DNA from: Sulfolobus tengchongensis
GTDB taxonomy: Archaea; Thermoproteota; Thermoprotei_A; Sulfolobales; Sulfolobaceae
DNA length: 64,000 nt
Reading direction: 5' to 3'
NCBI RefSeq assembly: GCF_036967215.1
Contig: NZ_CP146016.1
Location: 80,001 to 144,000, forward strand
A program made the position numbers and the translations under genes. This document shows positions 10,994 through 20,473 of the stretch, one piece after another. The notes below the pieces were generated by a model that made no database searches, was not told where the DNA came from, and saw only the letters and a list, made by a program, of their open reading frames with translations. How positions within the stretch are numbered: the first letter of the stretch is position 1; each line of letters begins with the position of its first letter.

Positions 10994-12089
10994 AATATTC
11001 ATACCAGATCCAAGTGAATATATGAGAGAAGGTAACTTTGATCCAGCGTGGGCTCCTGTATTTTATAACCCTAAAATGGTTTTTAACAGAGATCTGAGCG
11101 TTATAGTTGTTAGTATATTAAAGCCAAAGATTATAGTTGATGCCTTAAGTGCAACTGGAGTAAGGGGAATTAGATATTATATAGAGGGCTGGAGATCTGA
11201 ACAATTAATATTAAACGATAAGAATCCCAAGGCTATTACCCTCATAGAAACTAATGTTAAAAATAACGGGATTGATAACGCTAAAATCTATAATAGAGAT
11301 GCAAATTCCCTTCTCTATGAAATAAAAAGCGATTATGTTGATATAGATCCTTTTGGTTCACCATCTCCATTTATCCTTTCTTCTATAAGCGCTACTATAA
11401 GAAACGGGGTTGTCGCATTTACTGCCACTGATTTATCTCCCCTTGAGGGGTCCTCAGTAACTTCATGTAGAAGAAAGTATGATGCTATTAATCAAAAGCT
11501 TTCTTCCTCAAAGGAAATTGGACTGAGAATACTTATTGGTAAGATCATCAAAGAATCTGCAATATTAGAGAAAACGGTATATCCTCTGTTTTCTTTTTAC
11601 GCTGATTATTATTATAGACTATTTTTAAAAGTGGAAAGTGGTGCAAGGAAAGCTGACCAGAATATTAATATAAATATTAAATATTTTGGAGAATGTCCTC
11701 GGTGCGGATTTCATAGTTTTTTAGAAGATAAATGTGACGCTAAATGTCCTCGGTGTGGATCTAATCTAGTTATTGTAGGTCCACTCTATTCGGGTCCACT
11801 TTATGATACAGATTTCGTGGAGTCTATACTACAAACGTATACAAGATTTAACTATATATCATCTTTTAGCAGAGTACAGAAGTTGATTAATTTGATTGTA
11901 GGTGAAATGAGGTATAGGAACGTATATTATAATCTCAGCAAACTTGCATCTAAGTTAAAAATATCAGCGATCCCCCCTATTCAAGCTGTTTTGGAATGTT
12001 TAGGAGACGCATCGCGAACACATTTCGCTTCAAATGGAATTAAGACCGATAAGGAATATGAAGAAATTGTGGAATGTATGAGAGTTTAA
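10959..12089 (+). CDS. trm1: tRNA (guanine(26)-N2)-dimethyltransferase Trm1
   Basis: Dimethylates G26 of tRNA with SAM. The Rossmann methylase core shows [13 protein letters not shown] (motif I) and the catalytic [11 protein letters not shown] motif near residue 130. A C-terminal zinc ribbon carries two CPRCG knuckles (about residues 245-270). The length of 376 is normal for the archaeal enzyme. The chosen ATG gives the conserved N-terminal [10 protein letters not shown] segment. Transcribed with the preceding regulator; ends tail to tail with the TFE-beta gene, sharing 4 nt. Confidence 0.93.
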   Translation: MRLKEVIEGKIRIFIPDPSEYMREGNFDPAWAPVFYNPKMVFNRDLSVIVVSILKPKIIVDALSATGVRGIRYYIEGWRSEQLILNDKNPKAITLIETNVKNNGIDNAKIYNRDANSLLYEIKSDYVDIDPFGSPSPFILSSISATIRNGVVAFTATDLSPLEGSSVTSCRRKYDAINQKLSSSKEIGLRILIGKIIKESAILEKTVYPLFSFYADYYYRLFLKVESGARKADQNININIKYFGECPRCGFHSFLEDKCDAKCPRCGSNLVIVGPLYSGPLYDTDFVESILQTYTRFNYISSFSRVQKLINLIVGEMRYRNVYYNLSKLASKLKISAIPPIQAVLECLGDASRTHFASNGIKTDKEYEEIVECMRV

Positions 12090-12463
12090 AGTGGTGTTTT
12101 TTCTAAAATCCAGCTCGAGAGTTTACCACATGTTTGTGGGCTTACATGTATTCCGTTACCGCATTTTGTCAAATTCTTACAGCTTAAGCAAGGTATATCT
12201 TCTAAACTATCTAGATTCACATAAATGTTAATGTTATAAGTATTATCAACTGCAAATAGTTTCACTATATTTTTACCATTTTCTTTAACTGCCTTTTTTA
12301 TAACAAGTTTCTTCTCAACTAATTTTTTTATTATCCCGCTAATTTCCCTAATCGGTAATCCGACGGATTTCGCGAGTTCTTGTTGAGAAATGCCTTTTTC
12401 TCCCATCTCCTTTATCTTTTTATGTACTATCGCTTCATAATTATTTGTTGAATCAGATTCCAT
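12086..12463 (-). CDS. Transcription initiation factor TFE subunit beta (RPC34/39-like)
   Basis: A 125-residue winged-helix protein with a C-terminal cysteine cluster. The winged helix spans about residues 8-72 ([20 protein letters not shown]). Cys92, Cys95, Cys101 and Cys112 ([11 protein letters not shown]...TCG) match the four-cysteine iron-sulfur site described for archaeal TFE-beta, which dimerises with TFE-alpha and helps open promoter DNA. The position next to the TFB2 gene agrees. Other winged-helix/FeS regulators are a less likely alternative. Confidence 0.82.
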   Translation of the reverse strand: MESDSTNNYEAIVHKKIKEMGEKGISQQELAKSVGLPIREISGIIKKLVEKKLVIKKAVKENGKNIVKLFAVDNTYNINIYVNLDSLEDIPCLSCKNLTKCGNGIHVSPQTCGKLSSWILEKTPL

Positions 12464-12484
12464 CTTTTACACCCGTGTTGGCTA

Positions 12485-12496
12485 AATTATATATAT
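12485..12496 (-). promoter_or_regulatory. TATA box of the TFE-beta gene
   Basis: On the minus strand ATATATATAATTT is centred about 27 nt before the ATG, predicting a leaderless mRNA. Confidence 0.55.
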
Positions 12497-12569
12497 GTAT
12501 TCCACACTTATTTATTTTACTCTTTTTTGTGATCACGTTAGAAACGTATCGAAGCTACTAATTAGTTTT

Positions 12570-12612
12570 CAGCACTTTTTATCATAATAAAAATAATATC
12601 TCTTTTAATAAA
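12570..12612 (-). terminator. T-rich terminator region after tfb2
   Basis: Downstream of the tfb2 stop, the transcript strand has several runs of five T residues (TTTTTATT repeats) without a hairpin, typical of archaeal intrinsic termination. Confidence 0.4.
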
Positions 12613-12624
12613 AATTATCTAAGT

Positions 12625-13506
12625 TCAAATAAAAACTACAATATCAAAGTTGTCAACAATTTCCTTATATCTGTTCCTTATAGTTACTTCTGTTATGTCC
12701 AGTGCGTCTGCTACTTCCTTTTGTGTCTTTTTTATATCCATCAATGCGGATATAAGATATACAGAAGCTGCACTTAACGATAAATAACCTTTTCCACTTG
12801 TGAGACCATGCTTATGCATAAGGTCTACCAGTTCAGACGCTTTAGTTCCTATAATTGGGGGTAAATTTAATTTGTAAATAATTTTTGGTATGTATTCAGT
12901 TGGTCTTATTTTAGGACGAAAGTCTGGTATTGTTTTGGCTACGGATTGAACTCTTTGTAGAGCATTCCAGAATTCACTAGAAGATATGGAGTACCTTATT
13001 TTAAATTCTTGCAAATGTCTTGGTATGTTGTTTACTTGGCAAGAATAGTATAACGCAGCTATTACAATTACGTATTGGTCTATTCTTTTAGTCTTACCGT
13101 TTTCAACCATTTTTCTTATTATTAACGAAGCAGTTTCTTTAACATGCTCTGGTAATTCTAGTTTAGAACTTTCATCATTTAAAATTGAAAGTAAGGTAAC
13201 TAGTTTCTTATCCTTTGGTGAAACACGCATTTTATTCTGCATTCTCTGCATTTTAAGTGTTTTCAATCTATCTTTAGCTCTACCATATCCTATAATAGTG
13301 TGAAATCCCCAATCATGAACTTTTGGCGTAGATGGGCTTCCCACTCTCTCTTTCTCATTTCTATCCTTTGTGTTATAAGCCCTCCAATCTGGACCGGGAT
13401 CTATAGCATTATCCTCTATTATACTACCACAATTTGTGCATACGTACATTCCTTTCTCTGCATCATATGTTACTGAGTTTTCCATTCCACAGAAAACACA
13501 CTTCAT
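12625..13506 (-). CDS. tfb2: Transcription initiation factor IIB, TFB2 paralogue
   Basis: Recruits RNA polymerase to the TBP-promoter complex. An N-terminal zinc ribbon (Cys3, Cys6, Cys23, Cys26) is followed by the B-reader region ([18 protein letters not shown]) and two cyclin folds with a C-terminal HTH ([20 protein letters not shown]). At 293 residues it is slightly shorter than TFB1 and its cyclin core is divergent, so I call it TFB2 rather than the housekeeping TFB1. Its ATG overlaps the last 4 nt of gar1. Confidence 0.88.
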   Translation of the reverse strand: MKCVFCGMENSVTYDAEKGMYVCTNCGSIIEDNAIDPGPDWRAYNTKDRNEKERVGSPSTPKVHDWGFHTIIGYGRAKDRLKTLKMQRMQNKMRVSPKDKKLVTLLSILNDESSKLELPEHVKETASLIIRKMVENGKTKRIDQYVIVIAALYYSCQVNNIPRHLQEFKIRYSISSSEFWNALQRVQSVAKTIPDFRPKIRPTEYIPKIIYKLNLPPIIGTKASELVDLMHKHGLTSGKGYLSLSAASVYLISALMDIKKTQKEVADALDITEVTIRNRYKEIVDNFDIVVFI

Positions 13507-13775
13507 TTTCTAAACCTCCTCTTTTCATAACTAACGAAAATTTTTTCATTGTATGTTATTTTGAAATTCTGATCAAATGTGGCTAAAGCGTAGGGTTCAT
13601 TTACGTTCCCTAGAACATCAAGTATCTTTCCTATTTTCTGTTTATTTTCATTATATATCGATTTCCCTATAATGTTATATGTCGTATAATTTATATCTTT
13701 CCTTAATTTTATTAAAATCTTATCCTTCAAAACATTCTTTGTGAACGTGCCAATTTCATTAAAGTTGTTTTTCAT
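13503..13775 (-). CDS. gar1: H/ACA RNP protein Gar1
   Basis: A 90-residue single beta-barrel protein. The motif [29 protein letters not shown] is the Gar1/Naf1 core, which binds the Cbf5 pseudouridine synthase and controls substrate turnover in guide-directed pseudouridylation. No glycine-arginine flanks, as usual in archaea. It is the first gene of a two-gene leftward unit with tfb2 (4-nt overlap), an arrangement that links RNA modification with transcription. Confidence 0.88.
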   Translation of the reverse strand: MKNNFNEIGTFTKNVLKDKILIKLRKDINYTTYNIIGKSIYNENKQKIGKILDVLGNVNEPYALATFDQNFKITYNEKIFVSYEKRRFRK

Positions 13776-13930
13776 CTCATTTTTATGTTACTACTACATA
13801 TGTTTATTATTAATTGTTGATAATACCTCATGATTTTCTATCCATAGAGTATCTCGCATTTTAGGGTGTATTAAGGGTTATTATGTGGGAAATAGTTATT
13901 TATACGTATTTGTCATTAAAATAAACAAGA

Positions 13931-14827
13931 ATGTCATCTACCTCAACGAGTGCGGACGAACTGTATAAGAAGATATCTGAGCTGAGAGAGAATATAGTCA
14001 GGTTAAAACAACTTAAATCAGAACTTCTTGAAAAAGCTAGAAAACTGAGAGAAAAGAGAAGAGAAAAAATATCTAAGGCAAAAGAATTAACAGAGCAAAT
14101 CAACACCTTAAGGCAAGAGTATAGAATAAGGCTGGAAGAATTTAATCAGTTAAAGGAGAGAAGGAAGAATTTGGCTGAAATAATTCAACAGATAAAGAAA
14201 GATTTTGAGGAAATTAAGAAATTATCCTCGCAGAATTTAGGTAATCCCGATGCCATTGAGAAGAAAATACGAGATCTTGAATGGAGATTACAAACTAGTT
14301 CATTAACATTAGAGGAGGAGAAGAAAATCATACAGAGAATTGCAGAACTGGAAAAGAAACTGCAGGATGCTAAGAAGGTTGCTAAAATAAAGGAGAAAAG
14401 AACAGAAGAGAAGGCTGAATTATTAGCTAAAAGAGTGGAGTTAAATTCTGTTAGAGAAAGAATCAAGGCAATTATAAATGAAATCAGTGAAAAAAAGAAT
14501 ATTATTAAAAGATTAATTGAAGAGAGAAATAAGTTGAGAGAAGAGATAGATAATCTGAGTAAGGAGATTGAAGAGATTTATAAGCAAGTAGAAAGTTTAA
14601 ACGCAGAAATTAAAACTAAAAGCGAAGAACTTAGCGAGAGCCAAAAAAGATTAAAAAGTCTTCAAGAAAATCCTGTTGCGATAAATACCACCGAGGTTAT
14701 TGAGAAGAAGAAGAAAGCAATAGAGGAGAAGCTCAAACAAAATAAGAGGCTATCTTTTGAAGAATTTTTAATACTTTATGGAGAAGTAGATAATAAGGAT
14801 GGTAAAGACAATAGTAATTTACATTGA
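13931..14827 (+). CDS. Long coiled-coil protein
   Basis: 298 residues, nearly all heptad-repeat coiled coil rich in Lys, Glu and Leu (ERRKNLAEIIQQIKKDFEE, RERIKAIINEISEKKN). The last 40 residues (KQNKRLSFEEFLILYGEVDN) look globular. A crenarchaeal family with this form is often annotated simply as coiled-coil protein; SMC-like ATPase motifs are absent. Its 3' end overlaps the DUF373 membrane protein by 29 nt, suggesting the two work at the membrane together. A TTATTTATA box lies about 40 nt upstream. Confidence 0.75.
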   Translation: MSSTSTSADELYKKISELRENIVRLKQLKSELLEKARKLREKRREKISKAKELTEQINTLRQEYRIRLEEFNQLKERRKNLAEIIQQIKKDFEEIKKLSSQNLGNPDAIEKKIRDLEWRLQTSSLTLEEEKKIIQRIAELEKKLQDAKKVAKIKEKRTEEKAELLAKRVELNSVRERIKAIINEISEKKNIIKRLIEERNKLREEIDNLSKEIEEIYKQVESLNAEIKTKSEELSESQKRLKSLQENPVAINTTEVIEKKKKAIEEKLKQNKRLSFEEFLILYGEVDNKDGKDNSNLH

Positions 14828-15866
14828 CATTGACGATGATATAGGAGATTTAGGTTTTTTATCACCGATTGTTGGTGAAGAGAACTGTAAACTTGCTCTT
14901 GATAAGGCAGCATATTTTATGCCTACTGATTCTGATTTTAATTCAATGGTTGTAGCTTTTAATATATATAATGATCTTAAAAGAAAAGGAGAAGATGTTG
15001 AAATAGTCTTTATATCGGGGTCTAAAAAAGGAGGAATAGAATCTCAATTAGAATTTTCTAGAAAATTAGATAAAGTAATCGAAAAGTTATCACCAGAATA
15101 TGCAGTTGTGGTATATGACAGTCCAGACGACGCACGTGCGATACCTATTATCCAATCTAGGCTAAAAATTTCAGCTGTTCAGCAAGTTATTGTGGAACAA
15201 TATAGAGGGGTTGAGGAGACATATATGCTTTTAGCTAAGTATATAAGGAAGGCTATAACTGAGAAACGATATGCTAGAATTTTCTTGGGAGTGCCAGGTA
15301 TAGTACTAGCGTTAGCTGGCATATTAGCAGTTCTTAATTTATCTGTTTACATAGAGCCCACAATTCTAATAATATTAGGTGCAGCGATGATAATAAAAGG
15401 ACTTAAAATAGATGATCTTATAGAAAATTGGTGGGAGAACTCTACTATTATGGTCATCACGTCTACAGTATCAATTATATCTATTTTAATTGGTATAATA
15501 AACCTTTATATACAACTTCAATTAACGAAAGGTCTTAATGGCATTCAAGAGTTTGCATTTGCTATTCTGCAACTTCTTCCATATGCGTCATTTTCAGCCA
15601 TAATCCTATTTGGTGGTAAAGCTATATCGAAAGGTCTTAATAAAGATATTAGAGTCTGGCATGATATAATAAAGATTATAAATATAATTTTCATATATTT
15701 TGTATTATTTACTGTTATAAAAGATATCATTGATAATTCCTATATATTGACTGTACAATCATTATATGTATTAATATTAACTTCAATAGTAATTATCTCA
15801 ATATACATAACTTTGAGTGCATTAGAAAAATATGGAATATTAGAAAGGCTCATAAAAAGAATTTAG
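14799..15866 (+). CDS. DUF373 family membrane protein
   Basis: 355 residues. A soluble N-terminal alpha/beta domain (about 1-160: VIYIDIDDDIGDLG at the start, VVYDSPDDARAIP at about 105-120) is followed by six or so hydrophobic helices from residue 165 (FLGVPGIVLALAGILAVL onward). The aspartate-rich DIDDDIG motif is characteristic of DUF373, a family of unknown function restricted mostly to archaea. Coupled by overlap with the upstream coiled-coil gene; ends tail to tail with the small gene on the other strand. Confidence 0.8.
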   Translation: MVKTIVIYIDIDDDIGDLGFLSPIVGEENCKLALDKAAYFMPTDSDFNSMVVAFNIYNDLKRKGEDVEIVFISGSKKGGIESQLEFSRKLDKVIEKLSPEYAVVVYDSPDDARAIPIIQSRLKISAVQQVIVEQYRGVEETYMLLAKYIRKAITEKRYARIFLGVPGIVLALAGILAVLNLSVYIEPTILIILGAAMIIKGLKIDDLIENWWENSTIMVITSTVSIISILIGIINLYIQLQLTKGLNGIQEFAFAILQLLPYASFSAIILFGGKAISKGLNKDIRVWHDIIKIINIIFIYFVLFTVIKDIIDNSYILTVQSLYVLILTSIVIISIYITLSALEKYGILERLIKRI

Positions 15867-16068
15867 TTAACTTATCTTTAACCTCTACTGGAAGATTATC
15901 CAATTTTATTGTAATCGCATCTTTAGGCTTCTTTTTATTTATAGAACTTGTTAGGATATATCTTTCGGGGGAGTTTTCGTCCCTAGCCTTTAACACTCTT
16001 ACTTTTATGTATTTACCATTTCCTAAATCTACGTAAACATACTTGCCATGTTTGAGCATTTTTAGCAC
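15850..16068 (-). CDS. Small basic protein of unknown function
   Basis: 72 residues, predicted mostly beta in the N-terminal half (HGKYVYVDLGNGKYIKVRVL) with a short C-terminal helix. Resembles small Sulfolobales-only proteins; I cannot assign a function. The start is either GTG, which sits 26 nt from a TATAAAT box and so would be leaderless, or the ATG three codons further in. It is divergent from the sugar kinase gene with only 28 bp between the starts, and its 3' end overlaps the DUF373 gene by 17 nt. Confidence 0.6.
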   Translation of the reverse strand: MLKMLKHGKYVYVDLGNGKYIKVRVLKARDENSPERYILTSSINKKKPKDAITIKLDNLPVEVKDKLTKFFL

Positions 16069-16096
16069 TAAAACTTTAATGACATTTTAATTTATA

Positions 16097-16948
16097 ATGT
16101 TTGTGGACTATCTCCTAATTGATGCAGGCGGTACATCAACTAAAGTCTATATTTATAGTGATGGTAAAATAACAAAACAGTATAGATTTAATCCAGCGAG
16201 TGTAGATAAGGTAGGACCAGATAAGGCAATTTCACAAATAACTCGTATAGTATCGTTGTTTAATATGCGATTTAAAGGGATTGCGATATCATTAGCTGGA
16301 ATAGATAGCGAGGTTATGGCTAAGAACGTTAAAGCTAGATTGTATCCAAATTTGAGCAGGTTCGCTGAGAAAGTAGTAGTGGAGCATGATGCTCATGTTG
16401 TGCTTTTGTCTAATGCTGACAAAGGTTGTATAACCATTTCCGGAACTGGAAGCATAGTATATGGATATGATGGAAAAAGGAGAATAGTGAAAGGTGATAG
16501 AGGTTGGTTAGTTGGGGATATATGTTCCGGTTTTTGGCTAGGTAGAGAATTCTTAAGGGAAGTTTTAAAGGAATTTCAAGGTTTATCTGATTCCAATTCA
16601 TTACTTCGTTTCTCAAATTTTAAGACTGAGGAAGAACTAGTAAAGTTTTTGTATGAGAACTCTTGTAATCCGTCAAAAATAGCTCAATTTTCTGTTAATT
16701 TACTTAATGCTGTAAAGCTAAATAACAGAAAGAGTATAAGGATTTTAAGTGATTGTATTTCAGAATTTTCTAGCATAATAAAAATGGTATGTGATGCCGT
16801 AAATTCTAATGTAGTTTATTATTTTGGCGGTATGTTTGAATCTCCAGTTTATGTATCATTTTTTAATAAAGAGGTTAGTAAAAGAGGAATAAAAAGTGTT
16901 AAGAGTAAAAGTATAACAAATGGTCTTCTTAAGCTTCTAGAGCTCTAG
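16097..16948 (+). CDS. BadF/BadG-family sugar kinase (hexokinase-like)
   Basis: ASKHA-fold ATPase of 283 residues. The phosphate-1 loop is [12 protein letters not shown], the connecting motif is HDAHVVLL, the phosphate-2 loop [11 protein letters not shown], followed by [17 protein letters not shown]. This matches the archaeal ATP-dependent hexokinase/GlcNAc kinase branch; a Sulfolobus tokodaii member has broad hexokinase activity. Substrate here (glucose, glucosamine, GlcNAc) is inferred from that family. Its 3' end overlaps the tbp gene by 12 nt on the opposite strand. Confidence 0.8.
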   Translation: MFVDYLLIDAGGTSTKVYIYSDGKITKQYRFNPASVDKVGPDKAISQITRIVSLFNMRFKGIAISLAGIDSEVMAKNVKARLYPNLSRFAEKVVVEHDAHVVLLSNADKGCITISGTGSIVYGYDGKRRIVKGDRGWLVGDICSGFWLGREFLREVLKEFQGLSDSNSLLRFSNFKTEEELVKFLYENSCNPSKIAQFSVNLLNAVKLNNRKSIRILSDCISEFSSIIKMVCDAVNSNVVYYFGGMFESPVYVSFFNKEVSKRGIKSVKSKSITNGLLKLLEL

Positions 16949-17533
16949 TTCCTCTTCCTCTTCTATTGGCTTTATGCAATCCATTTCAGCCAGTTTGTCA
17001 AATATTTTCTTTACAGCTTTAGATACTTCTTCTTCTCTTTTTGCTCCTGTTATTACCATTTTACCGCTGCTAAAAATTAGCAATACTACCCTAGGATCAT
17101 CCATTCTAAATATTAACCCTGGGAATTGTTCTGGTTCATACATGTTATTTTCAAGGAGAAATGCAGCCTTATCCAAGTTCACGTTTACATGTAAGTTGGC
17201 TGATGCTACTATATTTTGAATCTGTATTTTTGGCTTACCTACTATTTTTATTCCATATTTTTTAAGTGTTTTTATTATTCTTTTTACAGCTTTTATTAAT
17301 TCATCTGTGCTCTTAGCTCCAGTTACGACCATTTTACCAGATTTAAATATTAAAGCAGTAACCTTGGGCTGTTCTAGTCTAAATATTAATCCTGGGAATT
17401 GATCTGGATCGTATTCTATGTTAGGTATGCTTCTTTCCATTGCATACAGGTCTAAATTCTGTTCTAACGTTACTGTAGCTACGATATTTTCTATGTTTAC
17501 GATAGGTTTATACGAGGCTGATGAATTGGAGAT
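16937..17533 (-). CDS. tbp: TATA-box-binding protein, apparent AUC start
   Basis: Binds the TATA box and starts pre-initiation complex assembly. Two TBP half-repeats are plain: [19 protein letters not shown] and [19 protein letters not shown], each followed by SGKMV(V/I)TGAK. An acidic tail (EEEEELEL) ends it. The first ATG would delete the first strand of the saddle ([16 protein letters not shown]), which is encoded in frame upstream. In frame back to the preceding TGA there is no ATG, GTG or TTG; an ATC lies 6 nt after a GGTGA motif and gives a 198-residue protein, the usual TBP length. Confidence 0.9.
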   Translation of the reverse strand: MSNSSASYKPIVNIENIVATVTLEQNLDLYAMERSIPNIEYDPDQFPGLIFRLEQPKVTALIFKSGKMVVTGAKSTDELIKAVKRIIKTLKKYGIKIVGKPKIQIQNIVASANLHVNVNLDKAAFLLENNMYEPEQFPGLIFRMDDPRVVLLIFSSGKMVITGAKREEEVSKAVKKIFDKLAEMDCIKPIEEEEELEL

Positions 17534-17539
17534 GTGAGT

Positions 17540-17574
17540 TCACCTTAAAAACTTTTTGATTCTGAACTTATAAA
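17540..17574 (-). promoter_or_regulatory. tbp promoter and GGTGA ribosome-binding site
   Basis: On the minus strand TTTATAAG (17567-17574) is the TATA box; initiation about 26 nt later falls just before AAGGTGA, leaving a leader of roughly 10 nt. GGTGA (17540-17544) is complementary to the 16S 3' end and lies 6 nt before the ATC used as start. Confidence 0.55.
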
Positions 17575-17582
17575 TCCCTCTT

Positions 17583-18338
17583 TTAAATAAGTATGTTCTT
17601 GATTAGGCCTAATTCAGGGAATTCCATTATACCTTCTCCCTCAATAATAACGTAGGGTTTTGCTTTTTCTAGAATTGCATGTTCTTTTACCAAATTACTC
17701 ATGTAATTTGAATGTATTAATGATATATCATTTCCTGCTTGGTATATTCCAATTGCTGGTAGCACTATAATTCGTGAATTATGCTTATCCTTTATTGGTA
17801 TTGATAAGAAACATTGTAATTTTCTAGAGAAGCCTAGCTTATCTCTTATTGACAACCTCGGATGTTCATGGCCTATAATATAAGTTATATTATCCTTTGG
17901 CTCTATTACCTTATGTCCATGAGTTATAAATATCTCTCCAAGATCTATATCTTCCACTAACTTCACATTATCGAACTTTTCAGTAACTAAAGAAATATAG
18001 TTATCGTGATTTCCCTTAACTATTGTGACTTCTACTCCATTTTCCTTTAAATATTTCAATATTTCAGTTAATTCATCTCTCTCTTGTTTAGTTAGTTTTT
18101 CGAATGTATGTTTGAAATCTCCATTTATTATTAATCTTTTAGTGTTAAATGTTGAAAACACTCTATTAACTACGTTAAAGAATCTCTTCTTTTGGATTCT
18201 AGGGATATATATGCCTTTTCTTGACATCTCTTCCTCATAGCCTATGTGCACATCAGAAAGTACTATACTATTATTTTGTTTTATGTAAAGCGCTGGCAAA
18301 TCTTCAGAAATGAAGATGCCTTTGGCTAGCTCTAACAT
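17583..18338 (-). CDS. Metallophosphoesterase, archaeal MJ0037-like
   Basis: 251 residues with the complete calcineurin-like metal site: SDVHIGYE, NGDFKHTFE, KGNHDNY, THGHK and GHEHPRL. The GDxKH and GHEHP forms mark the archaeal/bacterial branch often annotated as ICC-like phosphoesterase. Substrate unknown. Divergent from dph5 with about 40 bp between starts. Confidence 0.82.
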   Translation of the reverse strand: MLELAKGIFISEDLPALYIKQNNSIVLSDVHIGYEEEMSRKGIYIPRIQKKRFFNVVNRVFSTFNTKRLIINGDFKHTFEKLTKQERDELTEILKYLKENGVEVTIVKGNHDNYISLVTEKFDNVKLVEDIDLGEIFITHGHKVIEPKDNITYIIGHEHPRLSIRDKLGFSRKLQCFLSIPIKDKHNSRIIVLPAIGIYQAGNDISLIHSNYMSNLVKEHAILEKAKPYVIIEGEGIMEFPELGLIKNILI

Positions 18339-18380
18339 TAAAATATGATAATATTAAACACAATTTTATACATTGTTTCT

Positions 18381-19154
18381 ATGAGCACCTTAAGTTTGGT
18401 AGGTCTTGGAATCTCTAGGAAATTTATAACTCAAGATGCCATAGATACGTTAAATAGTTCCGACATTATAATTTTCGATAAATATACATCACGATCATGC
18501 GATATAAATATCAATACGCTAAGGGAATTAGTAAAAGGAGAGAAAACCTTTATTGAGGCTGATAGAAACCTATTGGAAAATAACTCTAAAATTATCTTTG
18601 ATTATCTAGATAGAAATTATAATTTAAGTATAGCAAGTATTGGAGACCCATTAATAGCCACAACTCATATATCTATACTTATAGAAGTTAAGAGAAGAGG
18701 TCACCAGATTAAAATTGTTCCTGGAGTTTCTGTTCATTGTTATATTATATCTAAGTCTCTATTATCTTCTTATAAGTTTGGTAAGTCTGTTACAGTGACC
18801 TTTCCCTATGATAACTTTGTAGATCCAGCACCTTATACCGTAATAAAAGAAAATAAAGAAAGGGGCCTTCACACGATAGTATATCTCGATTTGAAAGAGG
18901 ATAAAGCAATGACTGCCAATGATGCAATACAGATTTTATTACAATTAGAGGAAAAATATAAGAAAAACGTAATTTCAAAGTCAGACATTGTAATAGTAGG
19001 GGCCAGATTAGGTTGTGATGACGAGAAAGTGATAGCACTTACCATAGAAGAGGCTCTAAGATTTAATTTTGGTAGTACACCACATATTATTATAATTCCC
19101 GGTAACCTTCATTATATGGAGGCTGATGCGATAAAATGGTTGTTGATGAGTTAA
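18381..19154 (+). CDS. dph5: Diphthine synthase
   Basis: SAM-dependent methylation of the modified histidine of elongation factor 2 during diphthamide synthesis. 257 residues from the chosen ATG, beginning [20 protein letters not shown], the usual tetrapyrrole-methylase-like N-terminus (GLG). [14 protein letters not shown] and [15 protein letters not shown] are typical Dph5 motifs. An ATG 36 nt further upstream would add an untypical hydrophobic extension and was rejected. The next gene starts inside its 3' end (19-nt overlap). Confidence 0.92.
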   Translation: MSTLSLVGLGISRKFITQDAIDTLNSSDIIIFDKYTSRSCDININTLRELVKGEKTFIEADRNLLENNSKIIFDYLDRNYNLSIASIGDPLIATTHISILIEVKRRGHQIKIVPGVSVHCYIISKSLLSSYKFGKSVTVTFPYDNFVDPAPYTVIKENKERGLHTIVYLDLKEDKAMTANDAIQILLQLEEKYKKNVISKSDIVIVGARLGCDDEKVIALTIEEALRFNFGSTPHIIIIPGNLHYMEADAIKWLLMS

Positions 19155-19810
19155 GAAGCAGGGTAGAAAAGTACATTAAAGGTGTGGAAGAACGCTTAAA
19201 GAATGCTAACAGTGGTAGTAATAAGATAATAGAGCTAGCTAGGCTATATGCTGAAGATTCGAAATATTATCTGGAGAAAGGAGATTATGTAACTGCATTA
19301 GTGGATATAGTATATGCTGAAGGTTTGTTAGATGCTATAGAAATATATGAGGGTAAGGATCTCAAATCGAATGTATCAAAAAAGGTTTTTGTAGCTGGCA
19401 CCTTTGATATATTACACCCAGGGCATATAGAATTTTTAAAGGAAGCGTCAAAATATGGTAGAGTTTACGTAACTGTTGCAAGAGACTCCAACTCAGAAAG
19501 AATTAAAGGTAGAAAACCTATTAATGATGAGCAAACGAGATTAGAGATCGTTAAGAGTATAAGGTATGTTTTTGATGCCATATTAGGCGATAAGGAAGAT
19601 TTCTTAAAAAGTGTAGAAAGGATAAATCCCGATATAATCTTTCTAGGCCCAGATCAGAAAATGGATGAGAATAAACTTCTTGAAGAGTTAAGAAAACGTG
19701 GCTTAAATCCGCAGATAATTAGGTTAAAAGAAAGAATAAAGAAATGGCCCCATTCTAGTACTACAGAAATAATAAACGAGATTAAAAAAAGGTATTGCAA
19801 TTCTAGTTAA
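19136..19810 (+). CDS. DUF357-nucleotidyltransferase fusion (FAD synthase-like, RibL type)
   Basis: 224 residues in two parts. An N-terminal helical DUF357 domain (1-80) is followed by a cytidylyltransferase domain with VFAGTFD-type [19 protein letters not shown] (HPGH active site, about residue 95), RIKGRKP and the closing HSSTTEI motif. Archaeal RibL proteins of this fold make FAD from FMN and ATP or CTP. The CTP-dependent riboflavin kinase gene lies immediately beyond, tail to tail, which supports a flavin role. Glycerol-3-phosphate cytidylyltransferase is the alternative. Confidence 0.75.
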   Translation: MVVDELRSRVEKYIKGVEERLKNANSGSNKIIELARLYAEDSKYYLEKGDYVTALVDIVYAEGLLDAIEIYEGKDLKSNVSKKVFVAGTFDILHPGHIEFLKEASKYGRVYVTVARDSNSERIKGRKPINDEQTRLEIVKSIRYVFDAILGDKEDFLKSVERINPDIIFLGPDQKMDENKLLEELRKRGLNPQIIRLKERIKKWPHSSTTEIINEIKKRYCNSS

Positions 19811-19813
19811 GGT

Positions 19814-20386
19814 TTAAACATAAACTTCTATTGTCACTTCATCTCCATCTTTCAGATTTAGTTTTTCCCTTAGGTAGAATGGGGATATTATCTCTATTAC
19901 ACTCTTTGGATGAGTAGTTCGTAATGGCATTACGACTGCAGCTGGTTTTATCGAGTTAATTGAAGCTGGATATAGTTTTACCGCACCCAGTACTCTATCT
20001 TTCTGTTTATATTCTGGAATTAATAAAGAAGGAGATGAATCTAACAATAATCTGTTCTCTAATGATTGTTTATCGTATATTACAATATTTAATGTACCTG
20101 GATATGGATCAAATCCCATTATCTTATTTATCTGTGTTTTATAATATTCCATTGATAGGAATATTTTGCCTTCTCCAAGCCCTGATACAATATTACCTCT
20201 TATCTCAATACTGTGTAGTGACAATATTGCATCCTTTAAGCTGGTTAGGCACGTATTTAAAAACTTTTCCCCTTCTTCAGTTAACCTTATAATCTCTCCT
20301 TCCTTTGATATTATACGTACTATTAATTTATCTTCTTCCAGTTCTTTTAATTTGCGAGATATGGATTGCTGTGAAAAGTTTAGCAA
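19814..20386 (-). CDS. ribK: CTP-dependent riboflavin kinase with N-terminal winged helix
   Basis: Phosphorylates riboflavin to FMN using CTP. The kinase domain (C-terminal 125 residues) has [15 protein letters not shown] and [20 protein letters not shown], the archaeal RibK hallmarks. The N-terminal winged helix ([20 protein letters not shown]) is cut if translation starts at the TTG given here: the same frame runs upstream without a stop to the taw1 TGA and encodes the missing first helices ([19 protein letters not shown]). No ATG, GTG or TTG is available there, so the true 5' end lies between this TTG and about 20473. Last gene of a gatC-gatA-taw1-ribK unit. Confidence 0.82.
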   Translation of the reverse strand: MLNFSQQSISRKLKELEEDKLIVRIISKEGEIIRLTEEGEKFLNTCLTSLKDAILSLHSIEIRGNIVSGLGEGKIFLSMEYYKTQINKIMGFDPYPGTLNIVIYDKQSLENRLLLDSSPSLLIPEYKQKDRVLGAVKLYPASINSIKPAAVVMPLRTTHPKSVIEIISPFYLREKLNLKDGDEVTIEVYV

Positions 20387-20473
20387 CCTAGCTAACTCTG
20401 TTTGTGTTACGTAAGATTTGCCCTTTGAATAAGTTATTATTTTAGCTAATATACAAGCGTTTGACTCATCTTT

